A stretch of 64,000 nucleotides of DNA from positions 1 through 64,000 of the forward strand of contig JABCRI010000092.1 of assembly GCA_015143295.1 (NCBI GenBank), read 5' to 3'. The translations under genes and the position numbers were made by a program. The DNA is from Tetracentron sinense. Its lineage: Eukaryota; Streptophyta; Magnoliopsida; Trochodendrales; Trochodendraceae. Within the stretch, counting starts at the first letter, position 1. The number at the start of each line of letters is the position of its first letter. The notes below the pieces were generated by a model. It did no database searches and had not been told where the DNA came from. It saw only the letters and a program-made list of their open reading frames with translations. Positions 22,030 through 32,455 of the stretch are shown one piece after another.

Positions 22030-22745
22030 CCACATCTATCCTCGGTGAAGCGGTTGTGTGATCGACCATCACCCCATCTACCTTCGATGTACGGTTGTGT
22101 GATCGACCCTCACCTCATCTACCTTCGGTGTACGGTTGTGTGATCGACCCTCACCTCATCTATCTTCGGTGAAACAGTTGTGTGATCGACCCTCACCTCA
22201 TCCATCCTCGGTGAAACGGTTGTGTGATTGACCCTCACCTCACTCTATCTTCGGTGAAACGGTTGTGTGATTGACCCTCACCTCATCTATCATCGGTGAA
22301 ACGGTTGTGTGATCGACCCTCACCTCACTCTATCTTCGGTGAAACGGTTGTGTGATCGACCCTCACCTCATCTATCTTCGGTGAAATGGTTGTGTGATCG
22401 ACCCTCACCTCATCTATCTTCGGTGAAACGGTTGTGTGATCGACCCTCACCTCATCTATCTTCGGTGAAATGGTTGTGTGATCGACCCTCACCTCATCTA
22501 TCTTCGGTGAAACAGTTGTGTGATCGACCCTCACCTCATCCATCCTCGGTGAAACGGTTGTGTGATTGACCCTCACCTCACTCTATCTTCGGTGAAACGG
22601 TTGTGTGATTGACCCTCACCTCATCTATCTTCAGTGAAATGGTTGTGTGATCGACCCTCACCTCATCTATCTTCGGTGAAATGGTTGTGTGATCGACCCT
22701 CACCTCATCATTTCCAGTGAAATGGTTGTGTGATCAACCTTCACC
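22030..22745 (+). repeat. 42-bp minisatellite in retrotransposon 1
   Basis: About 17 tandem units of 42 (sometimes 40 or 43) bp centred on GGTTGTGTGATCGACCCTCA and ATCTTCGGTGAAA. Because 42 is divisible by three and units lack stops, frames stay open on both strands (22309-22569 plus, 22325-22576 minus). These are not genes. Tandem repeats in this place are known for Tat/Ogre elements. Confidence 0.9.
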
Positions 22746-22954
22746 ACATCTCCGTTGAAACGGACGCGTGTTCACTCCTCTCATCCATCATGCATTCATC
22801 TTCATCTCCAGCACTCCACATTTTTGTCTTGGCAAACTTAACTTACTTTCAAGTTAGTTCATTATCATTTCTTATATTTTCCAAGTTTTGCAGGTTTTAC
22901 TGTGCAAAAATAGTGGTGATTTCAGTCTTTGTCGTTCGCTTGCCCGCACCCTCC

Positions 22955-22970
22955 GACAAAGAGGGGCAGC
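22955..22970 (+). promoter_or_regulatory. Polypurine tract, retrotransposon 1
   Basis: GACAAAGAGGGGCAGC lies directly before the right LTR start (TGTAAGC). This purine-rich stretch is the expected primer for plus-strand DNA synthesis. Confidence 0.75.
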
Positions 22971-25283
22971 TGTAAGCACCCTATTTTTTCACCCCCTATC
23001 CCTCTTCCCACTTCTTCAAATGCTCCAAGGTTTACCCAAGGCCCAAGGTCATTTGGCCAAACTTGTACCCAAACAACTCAATCAAGCCCAATTACTCAAT
23101 TCCATTACCCAAGCCCAATTAGCCAATTGTCTTAGCCAAAACTCAATTGCTTTAGCGAAAGCCTAATTACCATAGCCCAAGCCCAATTGCCATAGTTAAA
23201 GTCCAATAACCATAACCCATGACCCATCTACTAACAACCCATGATCCATAAGGTCTAGTCCACATACCCACATCCATTCAACCTATATCCAAGACCCACT
23301 AACCTAAGTCCACTTTCCACTTTCCTACAAAAGACCTTTTATTTTTTTTTCAAACCCCAAATAGTCCCATTTTTATGTTTACACACCTTTTTGACCACCC
23401 AATCATCTCTCACCAAGTACACACCTTTTTGACTAACCAATCACCTCTCATACTCCCTTACACCTCTTACAACTCATTCTTACACCTCTTACAAAACAAT
23501 TAATTCTCTTACACTCCTTTTGACCACCCAATCACCTCTCATCAAGTACATACCTTTTTGATTATCCAATCACCAACCACATCAATTTTGACCAACCAAT
23601 CACCTCCCTTCTTCTCACCCAACCCTCTATTTATCACCAAATTGCCACAACCCCTTGAAACCTCTATAAATACAAGACCCTCACAAGCCATTTCTTCCAC
23701 CTCCAAAATCCCAAGTGGAAACCCTAGCTCTTCCTCCTCTCACCCCTTTTATTTCTTTTTAGCCTTGAAGAAAGTTAGAAGAAGCCAAGGTTTAGAGTGT
23801 GTAGAGAATTCTAGGATTAAAAGCCTAGAGTTCTTTACTAACTCTCTTCCTTTGTGGACTCTAAAAACTCATCACCTCTTGGAGCATTGGAGAAGTAGTC
23901 TTGGAGGAGTAGGCACTCTTCCTTTTATTCTTTATCTTCTTCTTTAGTTCATATCTTTTTTTTTATTTGTAGTCCTCTTCTAGAATAATTTGGGAAGACC
24001 TTTCTTTTCTCAAGTTTAGTTGGGCCTCTCTACACCAATCTAATGGTGTAGAGGAACCCCACCTCAAAAGAAAGGAGATGTCTTATTTTTCTCTCATGTA
24101 AATATTTCTTTCTTTCATATGTACCCACTAGTGTGGATATGGGTAGGCCCATAGAGAGTGGAAGCTAAAGCTATACCTCTCTTTTTTATTTTGTTTCTTC
24201 ATTTTGATTCTAGTCCTTCTTCTAGAATCATTTGGGAAACTCATCATCACTCAAATTTTCATAGTTGAATCTCATTACATCATTCATAATGGTGTAAAGG
24301 GATTACATTAGAGAGGAGATGATGAGTTTTCATTTTCTTCACTTGTCACTTTTTCATTTCTTTCTTTTTCTCTTCATGTTCTATTTTGAATGGATAAATG
24401 ATGACTTAAGGACCTAAGGACTTAAAGAGGACTTTATCCAAATGCCTCATATCAAAGACAATGGTATTTGATTTATTATCAACACCAATCCAACAAAATA
24501 GGTGTTGGCAATAGACCATTTACTATTCACAATGCACACCCCTCTTTATGTCCTAAATATAATCTTTTAGCCTAACTTTTCCTTAGCCTTTCTCTTGAAT
24601 TAAATTTGACTTTAGTTAAGTTTGCCAAAATCTCACCTATATGAAAATCCAAAAAAAAAAAGAACATTATAAAATCTCAAAATACCAAAAACATTACAAA
24701 ATCTCAAAATACCAAAAAAATCTAAAAATACCAAAAGACCAAAAACATGCTTGCTAGATCTTGGTTAGCCTACTTAACCATGGTTAACACCCTTCTAACC
24801 GCGGTTAGACCTAGAACTTGCACTTGACCAACCCGGTCAACTAAACCCTAGCCCCTAGGCTAGACCATTGACCACCTTATGCACACACACACGCACCCTT
24901 AGCCTTGACACGGGCTCATGTGCCAGAACTACGCTCGGTCTGATCTCACCCCAATGTGAGTACGTAGGCAACCCAACCCGGGTTCGACCCTAGCCAATCT
25001 AGCTTTCTTTCTTTCTTGGATTAGCATTTAATTAAACATTTAGACATTTTAATTAATATTGAGATTAAATTTGGCTTAAATTTAGGGAGTAGGTAACCAT
25101 TGCAAAATGGGGGTCTTGGGGTGCCTAACACCTTCCCCAGGACTTAATCGAACCGCTTACCCTAACTCTAATAGACCATTTGCCTTATCCAAATCAATCC
25201 GGGACTTATCCCTAAGAATGAATAGGTGGCGATTCTTAGTTAAACCACAAATGTGAAAGTGGGTAGAAAAATCCATGCTCACA
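22971..25283 (+). repeat. Right LTR of retrotransposon 1
   Basis: A 2313-bp copy of the left LTR with the same TG...CA ends and a TATAAATA box at 23665-23672. Frames such as 23558-23947 span the TATA box and mirror a frame in the left LTR. They are by-products of LTR identity. Confidence 0.93.
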
Positions 25284-25361
25284 AGGAGGTTTAACAGTAG
25301 GCTTTCAACAGCCACACCAACAATAAGAATAGATCGGAAAACATACACACTAGACCAATGG

Positions 25362-25579
25362 CCTTGGGCTGGCCAGCCCAAGCCATTTGGAGGCCTAAAG
25401 CGAAAATTCTAATTGAGGCTCTTTAAATTTTTTTTTTTAATATTATTAAAAAATATCAACTATAAATAAGGCCTTTTTAATATTTTAAAATAGGCCTTTT
25501 TAATATTATTTTTTATTTTTTTTTAATGGGGCCTAAAGCAAAGGCTTTGATGGCCTAATGGACGGCCGGCCCTGCCCTA
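25362..25579. mobile_element. hAT-like MITE with perfect 8-bp TSD
   Basis: Flanked by ACCAATGG at 25354-25361 and 25580-25587. Ends are loosely inverted (left CCTTGGGCTGGCC; right end read in reverse TTAGGGCAGGGCCGGCC). The middle is A/T-rich and contains AAGGCCTTTTTAATATT-like repeats. It sits about 75 bp from retrotransposon 1. Confidence 0.7.
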
Positions 25580-25587
25580 ACCAATGG

Positions 25588-26031
25588 ATAGGTGTACATT
25601 TTTTCTTTTTTTTTGGGGTAAAGCCTCCCAGAGGAGGAGGGGAGTGTGGTAGACCCTTACCTGATTATTAAAACCGAGACCCCTACAAGAAGGACATAAA
25701 ACCGAGACCCCTACAAGAGTCAAGCGATCTAAGATCTAATGTTACAAAACCCAGTTTTTTTCAGGCTGAATAAATTCTTTCAGCATAATAGGATCTTCAA
25801 ATAAGTTCTTAAAAATAAGATTGTTGCTGAAATTGCAAGCCGCATTTACCAGAAATTAGCACAATGATTATTTTCTTTGAAAATATACCTTGGCAGGTGT
25901 ACTTTACAAGTTACTCTGTATCATTCTTTCTTAGAGAGTTTGTTTTGAAGGATTAAAGGTAAGGATTCCCCAAAAACGGTAGTACTACTTCACTCTCCCC
26001 ATGTGCCGAAGTTCCCCAAAAGGTAATGGGA
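25588..26031. other. 3' flank of LEA_2 copy B
   Basis: No gene is seen. A short direct repeat (AAAACCGAGACCCCTACAAG) occurs twice near 25670-25720. The final part (CCCCAAAAGGTAATGGGACT) matches the 3' flank of copy D near 38075-38095 and belongs to the duplicated unit. Confidence 0.5.
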
Positions 26032-26039
26032 CTCCCGAA

Positions 26040-26466
26040 TAGGGGTGTATTCGAGTCGGGTTGAGCCGGGCTTGGCCCTGCTCAACTCGGCTCAAAAGAG
26101 TTTACTGTAGGCTCAAAGCTCGGCTCGGCCCAGCCCAAATTGATTCAAGCTTGAGCTGAGCTTGACTTAACTTGAGCTAGTCTTGAATAATTTTTTTTAA
26201 AAAATTAAATAAAATAATAAGATTTTATATAATTTATATATATAATACTAATATATGTAAATAATATTTTTTATTTTTTAAAATAATATTCGAGCCGAGC
26301 TCGGGTCAAATCAAACAATCCTTAGCTTGAGTTCGGCTTGAACATAATTCAACCTTGAAAACTTGGCTATGCTAGCCCGATGGAGCATAAAATCATGCTT
26401 TGAGCTCAGCTTGATCGGGCCAAGCCGAGTCGATCAATCAAGCTAGTCCAGCTTGTGTACACCCTA
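26040..26466. mobile_element. hAT-like non-autonomous element, GAGCC family, copy 3
   Basis: Starts TAGGGGTG; ends ACACCCTA. Flanks CTCCCGAA (26032-26039) and CTCCCCAA (26467-26474) form an 8-bp duplication with one mismatch. The sister unit at about 38086-38105 has the same flanks joined without an insert. GAGCC and GAGCTTG motifs fill the body. No transposase. Confidence 0.8.
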
Positions 26467-26695
26467 CTCCCCAACATAGATAAATGATGCATCGGATCCA
26501 AAAAGAGGAATTAAAAGAAAAATCATTCCATATGGATACTGTACTAAGCTAATATCAATTCTAATATTAGAATAACAATACAAAAAATATTAAAATATGG
26601 ATACAGGGAATAGCATAGCCGCACAAGGCACAAACTTAAAAGAATAGAGACCAAAATCCAACCCGTAATATAGCCCAAGCCTAGAGCTTTACATG

Positions 26696-27328
26696 TCACT
26701 CGCAATTCAAATTCTGGATCGACCGGCTCGTCACATTAACAATCATGGTGCAATTCATTTCCGCTGTTTTACGTTTCTTCATCACCTTCATCAGAGTCAC
26801 CTTCCCACTCAACTTGGTGTAGCTGCTTAGTGTCAACATCCCTCTACTTATTTCATTGCTCAAGTTCGAATTCCCCGATAGCCCGGTGGAGTTCACATCA
26901 ACTACAATAGTCATTCGTCGCGTTTTTCGTGCCTTTGCGCGCCCCTTAGGAATCAGGGCTTCTCCGACCTTCATGCCGCCATAGGAGAATGTTGCCGTGC
27001 TCTCATCAAATTTGTAGTGACCAAAATTCTTATTCTTCACGGTGACTTCGGTAATTAGTCTCATGCTAAAGGAAGGCGATGCTGCGGTGCCAACGTTAAT
27101 AGTCTCAACCGTGACAGTGCCCAACTTGACATCAGGAGTTTTGATACGCATCACAGTTAATGCGAATACAAGGATTATTATGGTTTGAAATACGGCAAAC
27201 GCAGCTATATAGGCAAAACATTTGATTCTCTTCTTCCGGCGAAGCTCCGCGGATTGCGACTCTACGTCGACTTTAGCATAACCGTTGGCCGGAGCCTGGG
27301 GATAGACCTGCTGATCATGATCAGCCAT
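26696..27328 (-). CDS. LEA_2 family membrane protein, copy B (At1g64065-like)
   Basis: A 210-codon single-exon gene starting MADHDQQ. The basic stretch RRKKRIK lies at 30-36, the membrane helix at 37-60 and the LEA_2 domain from about 90 to the end. Four N-glycosylation sequons are possible (N146, N155, N192, N198); NST and NVT are particular to this copy. SSYTKLSG replaces the SSHTKLSG of the sisters. Its first two thirds are nearly identical to copy D, and its N-terminal tail is also shared with copy C, so these three form the closest group. The role is inferred from family only: a membrane-anchored LEA_2/NHL-type protein, probably stress-related. The start is fixed by alignment to all sisters and by the TATA box about 123 bp upstream. 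Confidence 0.93.
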   Translation of the reverse strand: MADHDQQVYPQAPANGYAKVDVESQSAELRRKKRIKCFAYIAAFAVFQTIIILVFALTVMRIKTPDVKLGTVTVETINVGTAASPSFSMRLITEVTVKNKNFGHYKFDESTATFSYGGMKVGEALIPKGRAKARKTRRMTIVVDVNSTGLSGNSNLSNEISRGMLTLSSYTKLSGKVTLMKVMKKRKTAEMNCTMIVNVTSRSIQNLNCE

Positions 27329-27450
27329 CTTATGTTGTTGGAAGGGTGAGAACTGAGAACAGAGTTCCTCTTTTGTTTTCCTTTCTAAAGCAGTAAAAGG
27401 AACTAAGGATGTGAAGGAGCTGTTGGTTGCAATTGGAGGATTGGAATCAG

Positions 27451-27681
27451 ATATATATACAATATATGCTAAGGGGCACCTTCCTTGAAAGTGTGTATGG
27501 AGTAATAATCAGTTCTTTATTCGATTCACGCGTCCGGGTCTTTTAATCATGACTTCTGGATGATATAAGCATATACAATAGTAGGCAACTGAAAAAAAAG
27601 GCATTTACACAACGTTGAATTGATGCAATCTATTCGTGGGAACTAAGACCGAAATATTAATTAAAAAGTAGTAGAAGTTTC
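27451..27681 (-). promoter_or_regulatory. Promoter region of LEA_2 copy B
   Basis: TATATATA at 27451-27459 (about 123 bp from the ATG), ACGCGT at 27528-27533, a degraded W-box (CATGACTT, lacking TTGAC) near 27549 and the imperfect palindrome GAAGTTTC at 27674-27681. Confidence 0.6.
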
Positions 27682-27733
27682 TACAATATGTTGAATTGAT
27701 GCAATCCATTCTTGGGTACCGAGAGATTATACA

Positions 27734-27966
27734 AACTATTAGGAAATATTATTTTAGAAAAAATTGTACTATGATATTTATGTCATACAAAAGATCTCAT
27801 AAATAATTTTATATTCGTATATCAGATTTAGATTGGTATGAATTAGATTGATTGAGATTAGGTTGGATATTTTTCTTTCTTGATATCTATCATTCTCTAT
27901 ATAAACTCTTCTTACTTAGTATAATGTGCAATTCATCCGAGCTATTTAATAAGTCAGTTTATCAAC
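27734..27966. mobile_element. Solo-LTR-like insertion
   Basis: Sister copy D reads GAGATTAAATAAACATGAG without interruption (about 39381-39400). Here about 235 bp are inserted between GAGATTATACA and ATAAACATGAG. The inserted DNA resembles the copia-type LTR at about 31690-31877 (ATACAAAAGATCTCATAAATAAT). Ends are not clean TG...CA and the 5-bp duplication (ATACA/ATAAA) is imperfect. Confidence 0.45.
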
Positions 27967-28073
27967 ATAAACATGAGTCATGAATAGGTTTACTCAAAGA
28001 TAAACGTGTCAAGTCGGATTGACTGCTTAATGTGTCATGAACAGTACATGCTTAAAGATGAATGTGTTAGAAG

Positions 28074-28272
28074 GCAAAAAATTACTGTGCTCGGGCATCC
28101 ACAAAACAATGGGCATGTGGCAGATGTCAGTAGGCAGAAGTCATTTCACCTGTCCCCATCATTTTGACTTCTGCCCCACTGACAGCTTTTCCCTTTAAAA
28201 TGGCCACGTGTCCTATGCTTTGTGGATGCCCGAGCGCTTAGCTCGGGCAGCCACCAGAGGTAATCTTTTGCA
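28074..28272. mobile_element. MITE with 10-bp TSD and CTCGGGCATCCACAAA inner arms
   Basis: Flanked by GTGTTAGAAG at 28064-28073 and 28273-28282. Outer ends GCAAAAAATTAC and, inverted, TGCAAAAGATTAC match. The sister site in unit D (about 39477-39490) is empty. Inner arms CTCGGGCATCCACAAA are perfect inverts, and a GAAGTCA...TGACTTC stem lies at the centre, shared with the MITEs at 28900 and 35467. The frame at 28146-28361 is not a gene. Confidence 0.75.
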
Positions 28273-28654
28273 GTGTTAGAAGAGCAATCTGACGGATTAA
28301 AGCCCAAAAATGGGAGTTCCTTTTTCGGGATTGGCTCTACTTCTTGAGCCCCAAATATCAAGGGTAACTCTAGCCATGCGATTATCGGATGTTAGTCTTT
28401 GATGAAGTCAACACATTTCACTTAACAAGCCCTCTGTCCCAACAACTCAAGTTGTGTCTTAAACAATTCTTTTAATCCAACCATATACCTTTCGTTTTTT
28501 GGTAAACTCAATCATACCACAAGGCAATGACTGAAGGCAAAGACAAGGGAATACTCACACCACCCAAGCAAGCAAACACACACACATGCAGCCCATGTAA
28601 GTTTCACCCTAGAGCTCCTCAAAACGGGTACCAACCGATTGAGGCGCCAAGGAA
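28273..28654. other. Duplicated upstream flank of copy B and snRNA-like repeat body
   Basis: Positions 28283-28480 carry the unit landmark GAGCAATCTGACGG...GGGATTGGCTC. Positions about 28510-28654 (minus strand) are the downstream part of the snRNA-promoter repeat, including the hairpin halves CCTCAATCGG and CCGTTTTGAGG. No protein gene is supported. Confidence 0.5.
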
Positions 28655-28697
28655 CTTATATAGGACAACATGCTCGGGTAGGTACCCGATGTGGGAC
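28655..28697 (-). promoter_or_regulatory. snRNA-type promoter, second copy (minus strand)
   Basis: On the minus strand GTCCCACATCG (28697-28687) is followed after exactly 24 nt by TATATAAG (28662-28655). The first copy at 11959 has the same spacing although the spacer sequence differs. Downstream, the hairpin with GGTACCCGTTTTGAGGAG is conserved. Conserved spacing between diverged copies suggests the promoter geometry was functional. Confidence 0.5.
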
Positions 28698-28899
28698 TAA
28701 ACACTCACCCTAAAGATCCAATCATATATCTCATTTTTGGAATTCAATCTCATACGTACCAGTAAAAGTACGACTATATTCTTAACTTTTTAAAATGCTA
28801 CTTTGATCATAATGGAGGTCATTTGAAAGGATACCTATCATAATTTATTGTTTGTGAGACCATATATCAAAAACAGTACATGACTCCAGTTAGAGGATT

Positions 28900-29109
28900 G
28901 GCCTCGGATTATCTCTGGCGAAGCCAGAAAGGGCTCTTGATCAGGTTCCATACATTGTGCGACAGTTGGCGTAAAAATGGGGAGAAGTCATTCTTATTTC
29001 TCCCCATAATTTTGACTTCTCCCCATTTGATATCTCTCACCCTTATTCTCACACACTTATCCCCACTGAGACAAGCCCTTTCTGGCTTCGCCATAGACAA
29101 TCCAAAGCC
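28900..29109. mobile_element. MULE-type MITE with perfect 9-bp TSD
   Basis: Flanked on both sides by TAGAGGATT (28891-28899, 29110-29118). The sister unit at about 40034-40045 has the site once, uninserted. Terminal inverted repeats of about 36 bp differ at about 4 positions, starting GGCCTCGGATTATCTCTGGC at the left. A GGGGAGAAGTCA...TGACTTCTCCCC stem occupies the centre. Overlapping frames (28880-29284 plus, 28909-29175 minus) are products of the palindrome. Confidence 0.88.
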
Positions 29110-29118
29110 TAGAGGATT

Positions 29119-30372
29119 TGCCGTAGTGTGTTTTTTTGGTAAAATTAGAAGCAAATCGTCTAATGGCATTTTCACGTGGCATTCCCTATGGCATGAGTGT
29201 TTAAAGACCTGGATTTCTTTAATTGATGGTCATGTACAAAATTTAACAACTCTAAGAAATCATGGTTCCGTAAAATTGGGTTAATGCCAGCTAAAGTGTG
29301 AGGTCCCGAACTTTAAAAGTTCGAATCTTCTCTAGTAGAAGCCACAAAGAACACATTTACGACAAGCAAAATGACACTTATTATTTTTAATTTAAAAACA
29401 CGAAGATAGAAGTACAACCATCAGGATTAAGCTTTTTTATCACAATTAAAATGACACATGTTGAGTTGCGGAAAGATCGGAGAAGACGTTTTTGGCTTAA
29501 ATTATACTTTAAAGGACACGTCGTATATTTAATTGTAAGGTTCCGTTGGGGGGATTCGCTTTAGTCATTTAATTGTGCTGTTTAGTAAAATTTGAGAGAA
29601 AAATAAATGAAAAACCACGACATATTTGCGGCTACCGTCTTGCCAAGAAAGGCAAAGGTAGGTAGGCTTGCCTCCGAAGTGAACGCGTAAATCAACAAGA
29701 AATGAATGGAATGGAGATTGCTTTACCTTAACCGTGTGAGCCATTAATCAGTCCAAGGGAAAGATCAAAGATTTTTTTTAATGTGGGGTCATTAACTAAT
29801 GGTTGACGCGAGATGAAGGGGAAGTTCTGTTACGCGGACGGATGAGTTTTCAATACTTACCAATTTGGCCGAGCTCTTATGCTCACAAAGTCTAATTGTC
29901 TATGTCATGACACGAGCATCCTGGGCTTTTTTTCAAACATCACGAATTTCAGAACCAAGCCAATGACGTCCACATTGGTGACTTAGATAATGGACATCGT
30001 GACCGTCGCTCGTAGTCGTCGCACAACTTTTTCAAAATTCATGCTGTTTGAACAAAATTTATATATATAGCAAGTCTGTGTCATCAGTCATCACATAGAC
30101 ATCGTGACTATCGGCCATCCGAACTGGCCAACTTTGCATGCAGAGATCCCTCCAGCACTTTCCGTTTATAGGAGTAGACATTTTATTTTTTTTGTAGGGA
30201 AATGGAACCCACCACAAAATTTATCTTTTTATCTTAAAATAGGATTGGGACTAGCAAAATCAATTATTGATAAGGAAAATGTTAGGCTTAATGGCACATA
30301 CTATTGATCTCCGAGTTTAACCATGAATTGGAGCTCTTGATTTTTGTATATTTTTTTAGCTTTCAAAACACC

Positions 30373-30374
<2 letters not shown>
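29119..30374. other. Duplicated flank with unit landmarks, unit 2
   Basis: Shares with unit D the block GGCATGAGTGTTTA...AACAACTCTAAGAAATCAT (29190-29265, compare 40085-40160). It also has TAACTAATGGTTGACGCGAG (about 29790), GTCTATGTCATGACACGAGC (about 29900) and GATAAGGAAAATGTTAGGCT...ATCTCCGAGTTTAACC (30268-30325). No gene is supported; 30104-30307 is a chance frame. Confidence 0.5.

Positions 30375-30417
<43 letters not shown>
30375..30417. repeat. (AT)n microsatellite
   Basis: 43 bp of uninterrupted AT repeat; it creates an artificial Ile-Tyr frame. Confidence 0.95.
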
Positions 30418-30420
<3 letters not shown>

Positions 30421-30470
30421 AAATCACCCCATGAGGGAGAAGGATTAGGCAAGACGCTTACCTATTTATT

Positions 30471-31629
30471 AAAGGGTTTTTTGTGAAAAACCCCCTATCT
30501 TTTTAGCTATTTGTAAATACCCCTTTCTTTTTTATGATTTTATATTTTACCCCCCACTAACTTTTAAATCATTTGCAAATCCACCCTTCCATCCATAACT
30601 TAGTTAATGGATGATAGATTTTTTTAAGAAAAGGCCTTTTTACCTTATATACATATATATTTATTTATTTATTTATTTCAATGAGATTTGTAAATACTTT
30701 TCACAAGTGCTTAGAACCCACTAACTAACCATGGTTAAGATTACTCACCCTAGGATTCATCCATCTAACCTTAGTTTTAGAAAAAGAAAAATATTAACCT
30801 TAGGTGGATTATGGTTAACTATAGTTAAATGGGGGGTCTAAAAGCTACCACGTGTCCCTTTTAACACTCACTAATTGTGCTTAAGATTCACTCACCCTAG
30901 GGATCATCCATCTAATCTTGGATTTTAGAAACAAATATAGAAAAATATTAACCTTAAGTTGCACCAAAGCTATTTACAAATAGCTAAAGATAGGTTTTTT
31001 TTTTTGTTGCAAAATCGCCAAAATATTTTTTTTCGTTTGAAGTCGTGTACCTTGTTTGCGAGAATGGCTGGTGCCCATATGGTTTTGTTTTCTCATTCAC
31101 ACACAAAAGCATAAGCATGCCCCAGTCCCCATAGTTGGTGATAAATTATCATCACAACCGTGGTTAAGCATAATTAATATAAAGTTAATATTTATTTTTC
31201 TAAAATCCAAGGTTAGATGTATGAACCCTATGGGTGAGTGAATCTTAACCATGGTTAGTGAGTGTTAAAAGGGACACATGACGGCTTGTAGAGCCCCCTT
31301 TAACTACGGTTAAGCATAATCAACTTAAGGTTAACATTTTTCTTTCTCTTAAATTAAAGCTAGATGGATGAATCCTAGGGGTGAGTGAATCTTAACCACG
31401 GTTAGTGGGTTCCAAGCACTTGTGAAAAGTTTTAATTACAAATCTCATTGATATAGAAAAAAGTTAAAAAGGTCATTTCATAAAAAGTTTAACTTCTGTT
31501 AAGTAAGTTATGGGTGGAAGGATAGATTTGCAAAGTATTTAAAAGTTAATGGGATAAAATGCAAAATACTAAAGGGAAGTTGGTATTACAAATAGCTGAA
31601 AAGATAGGGTTTTTTCACAAAAACTCTTT
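30471..31629. mobile_element. 1.16-kb palindromic fold-back element
   Basis: The left half beginning AAAGGGTTTTTTGTGAAAAA mirrors the right half, whose end read in reverse starts AAAGAGTTTTTGTGAAAAAA. Paired blocks continue inward: CTATCTTTTTAGCTATTTGT; CATCCATAACTTA; CAAGTGCTTAGAACCCACT; then two GGTTAAG/CACCCTAG blocks on each side. Arms are about 530 bp. No coding capacity. A 3-bp ATT may be the target duplication, but this is not secure. Confidence 0.75.
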
Positions 31630-31689
31630 ATTCAAACGCAAATTACATCAAAAGGAGGAACATGAAACTTTATTAGGGAAATATTATGT

Positions 31690-32455
31690 TAGGGGAATAA
31701 TTATGTACTATCTATGAGATACAAAAGATCTCATAGATAATCTTGGATTAGTATCTTTAGTGTATTATGATTATATTTTATATAGTGTTTCCAAGTATGA
31801 GTTTTGAGTTATTTATTTAAACCCTCTATGGGTCATTGTAATCCATCCAACCAGTCCAATAAATTAGTTTCTCTACATGATATCAAAGCCACCGACCACT
31901 GGTGACTTTTTTTTTTTTTTTGCAACGGGTGGTGCTGCCACCGTTTGCCGGCTGTCAAATTTTTTATTGTTTTAAATAATCCATCATCCTCTATACATTC
32001 ACTACCCCTAGGATCATACTCATACCCATGGATCTCCCTGTTTATTTTCATTTATTGAAAACCTCTCCAACTAGTGTTTTTTTTTTAAATCGCGTGTCAT
32101 ACTTCATGTGCTTTGGGAGAAGATCATGACAGCCTGAGCTAGTAGGCCATCAGCTCCGACAGACTCAAAATGAGCGAGATGCAACAGAGATGGACTTCTA
32201 AGACTGACGGTGATCACCAAACACAGTTGAATGTTCTAACTATTCGTCAACAAATTATCAATAACGATCAAGGGTGAGGAGTACTCGACTTGTGGCAAAC
32301 CCATGAAAATCTCGATCCTCATGTGTTTGAGGTAAAATATTAGGGAAATAATATGAAATATCTATGAGATACACAAAATTCCATAGATAATCTTGGATTA
32401 GTATCTTAAAGTATATTAGGAATATTTTTAATATTGTGTTTCCAAATTAAGCATT
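31690..32455 (+). mobile_element. Small copia-type LTR element or fragment (TRIM-like)
   Basis: A putative LTR (about 31690-31877, TGTTAGGGG...TCTCTACA) is followed by TGATATCAAAGCCA, close to the initiator-Met primer site of copia elements (TGGTATCAGAGC). About 460 bp later a second, truncated LTR copy starts (about 32338-32455, ATTAGGGAAATAATATG...ATCTATGAGATACA). The interior has no intact gag or pol. Ends are approximate. Confidence 0.5.

Larger units (their letters stand above)
14767..25288 (+). mobile_element. Gag-only LTR retrotransposon 1 (Tat/Ogre-like, non-autonomous) with TSD
   Basis: A complete element at 14772-25283 (10.5 kb) flanked by the 5-bp duplication AGGAG (14767-14771 and 25284-25288). 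It has two LTRs of about 2.31 kb, a primer-binding site, one gag frame, a long 3' untranslated part with a minisatellite, and a polypurine tract. No protease, reverse transcriptase, RNase H or integrase frame exists between gag and the right LTR, so mobility must depend on enzymes in trans. The gag type, long LTRs and 3' tandem repeats fit the Tat/Ogre side of Ty3/Gypsy. This organisation corresponds to the TR-GAG class. Confidence 0.92.

Noticed and set aside
22309..22576. Repetitive peptide frames on both strands of the minisatellite
   Set aside because: A 42-bp unit without stops keeps any frame open. There is no evidence of a protein.
22030..22745. CRISPR-like array
   Set aside because: Units are contiguous tandem repeats without unique spacers, in a plant retroelement.
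15389..23947. Frames of 119-129 residues in the two LTRs (15389-15748, 23558-23947)
   Set aside because: They straddle the LTR TATA box and are duplicated only through LTR identity. No domain is visible.
28880..29284. 134-residue frame and its antisense partner
   Set aside because: Both cover the palindromic MULE MITE at 28900-29109, and openness follows from the inverted repeat.
30304..30486. Frame with a long Ile-Tyr run
   Set aside because: It is the translation of an (AT)n microsatellite.
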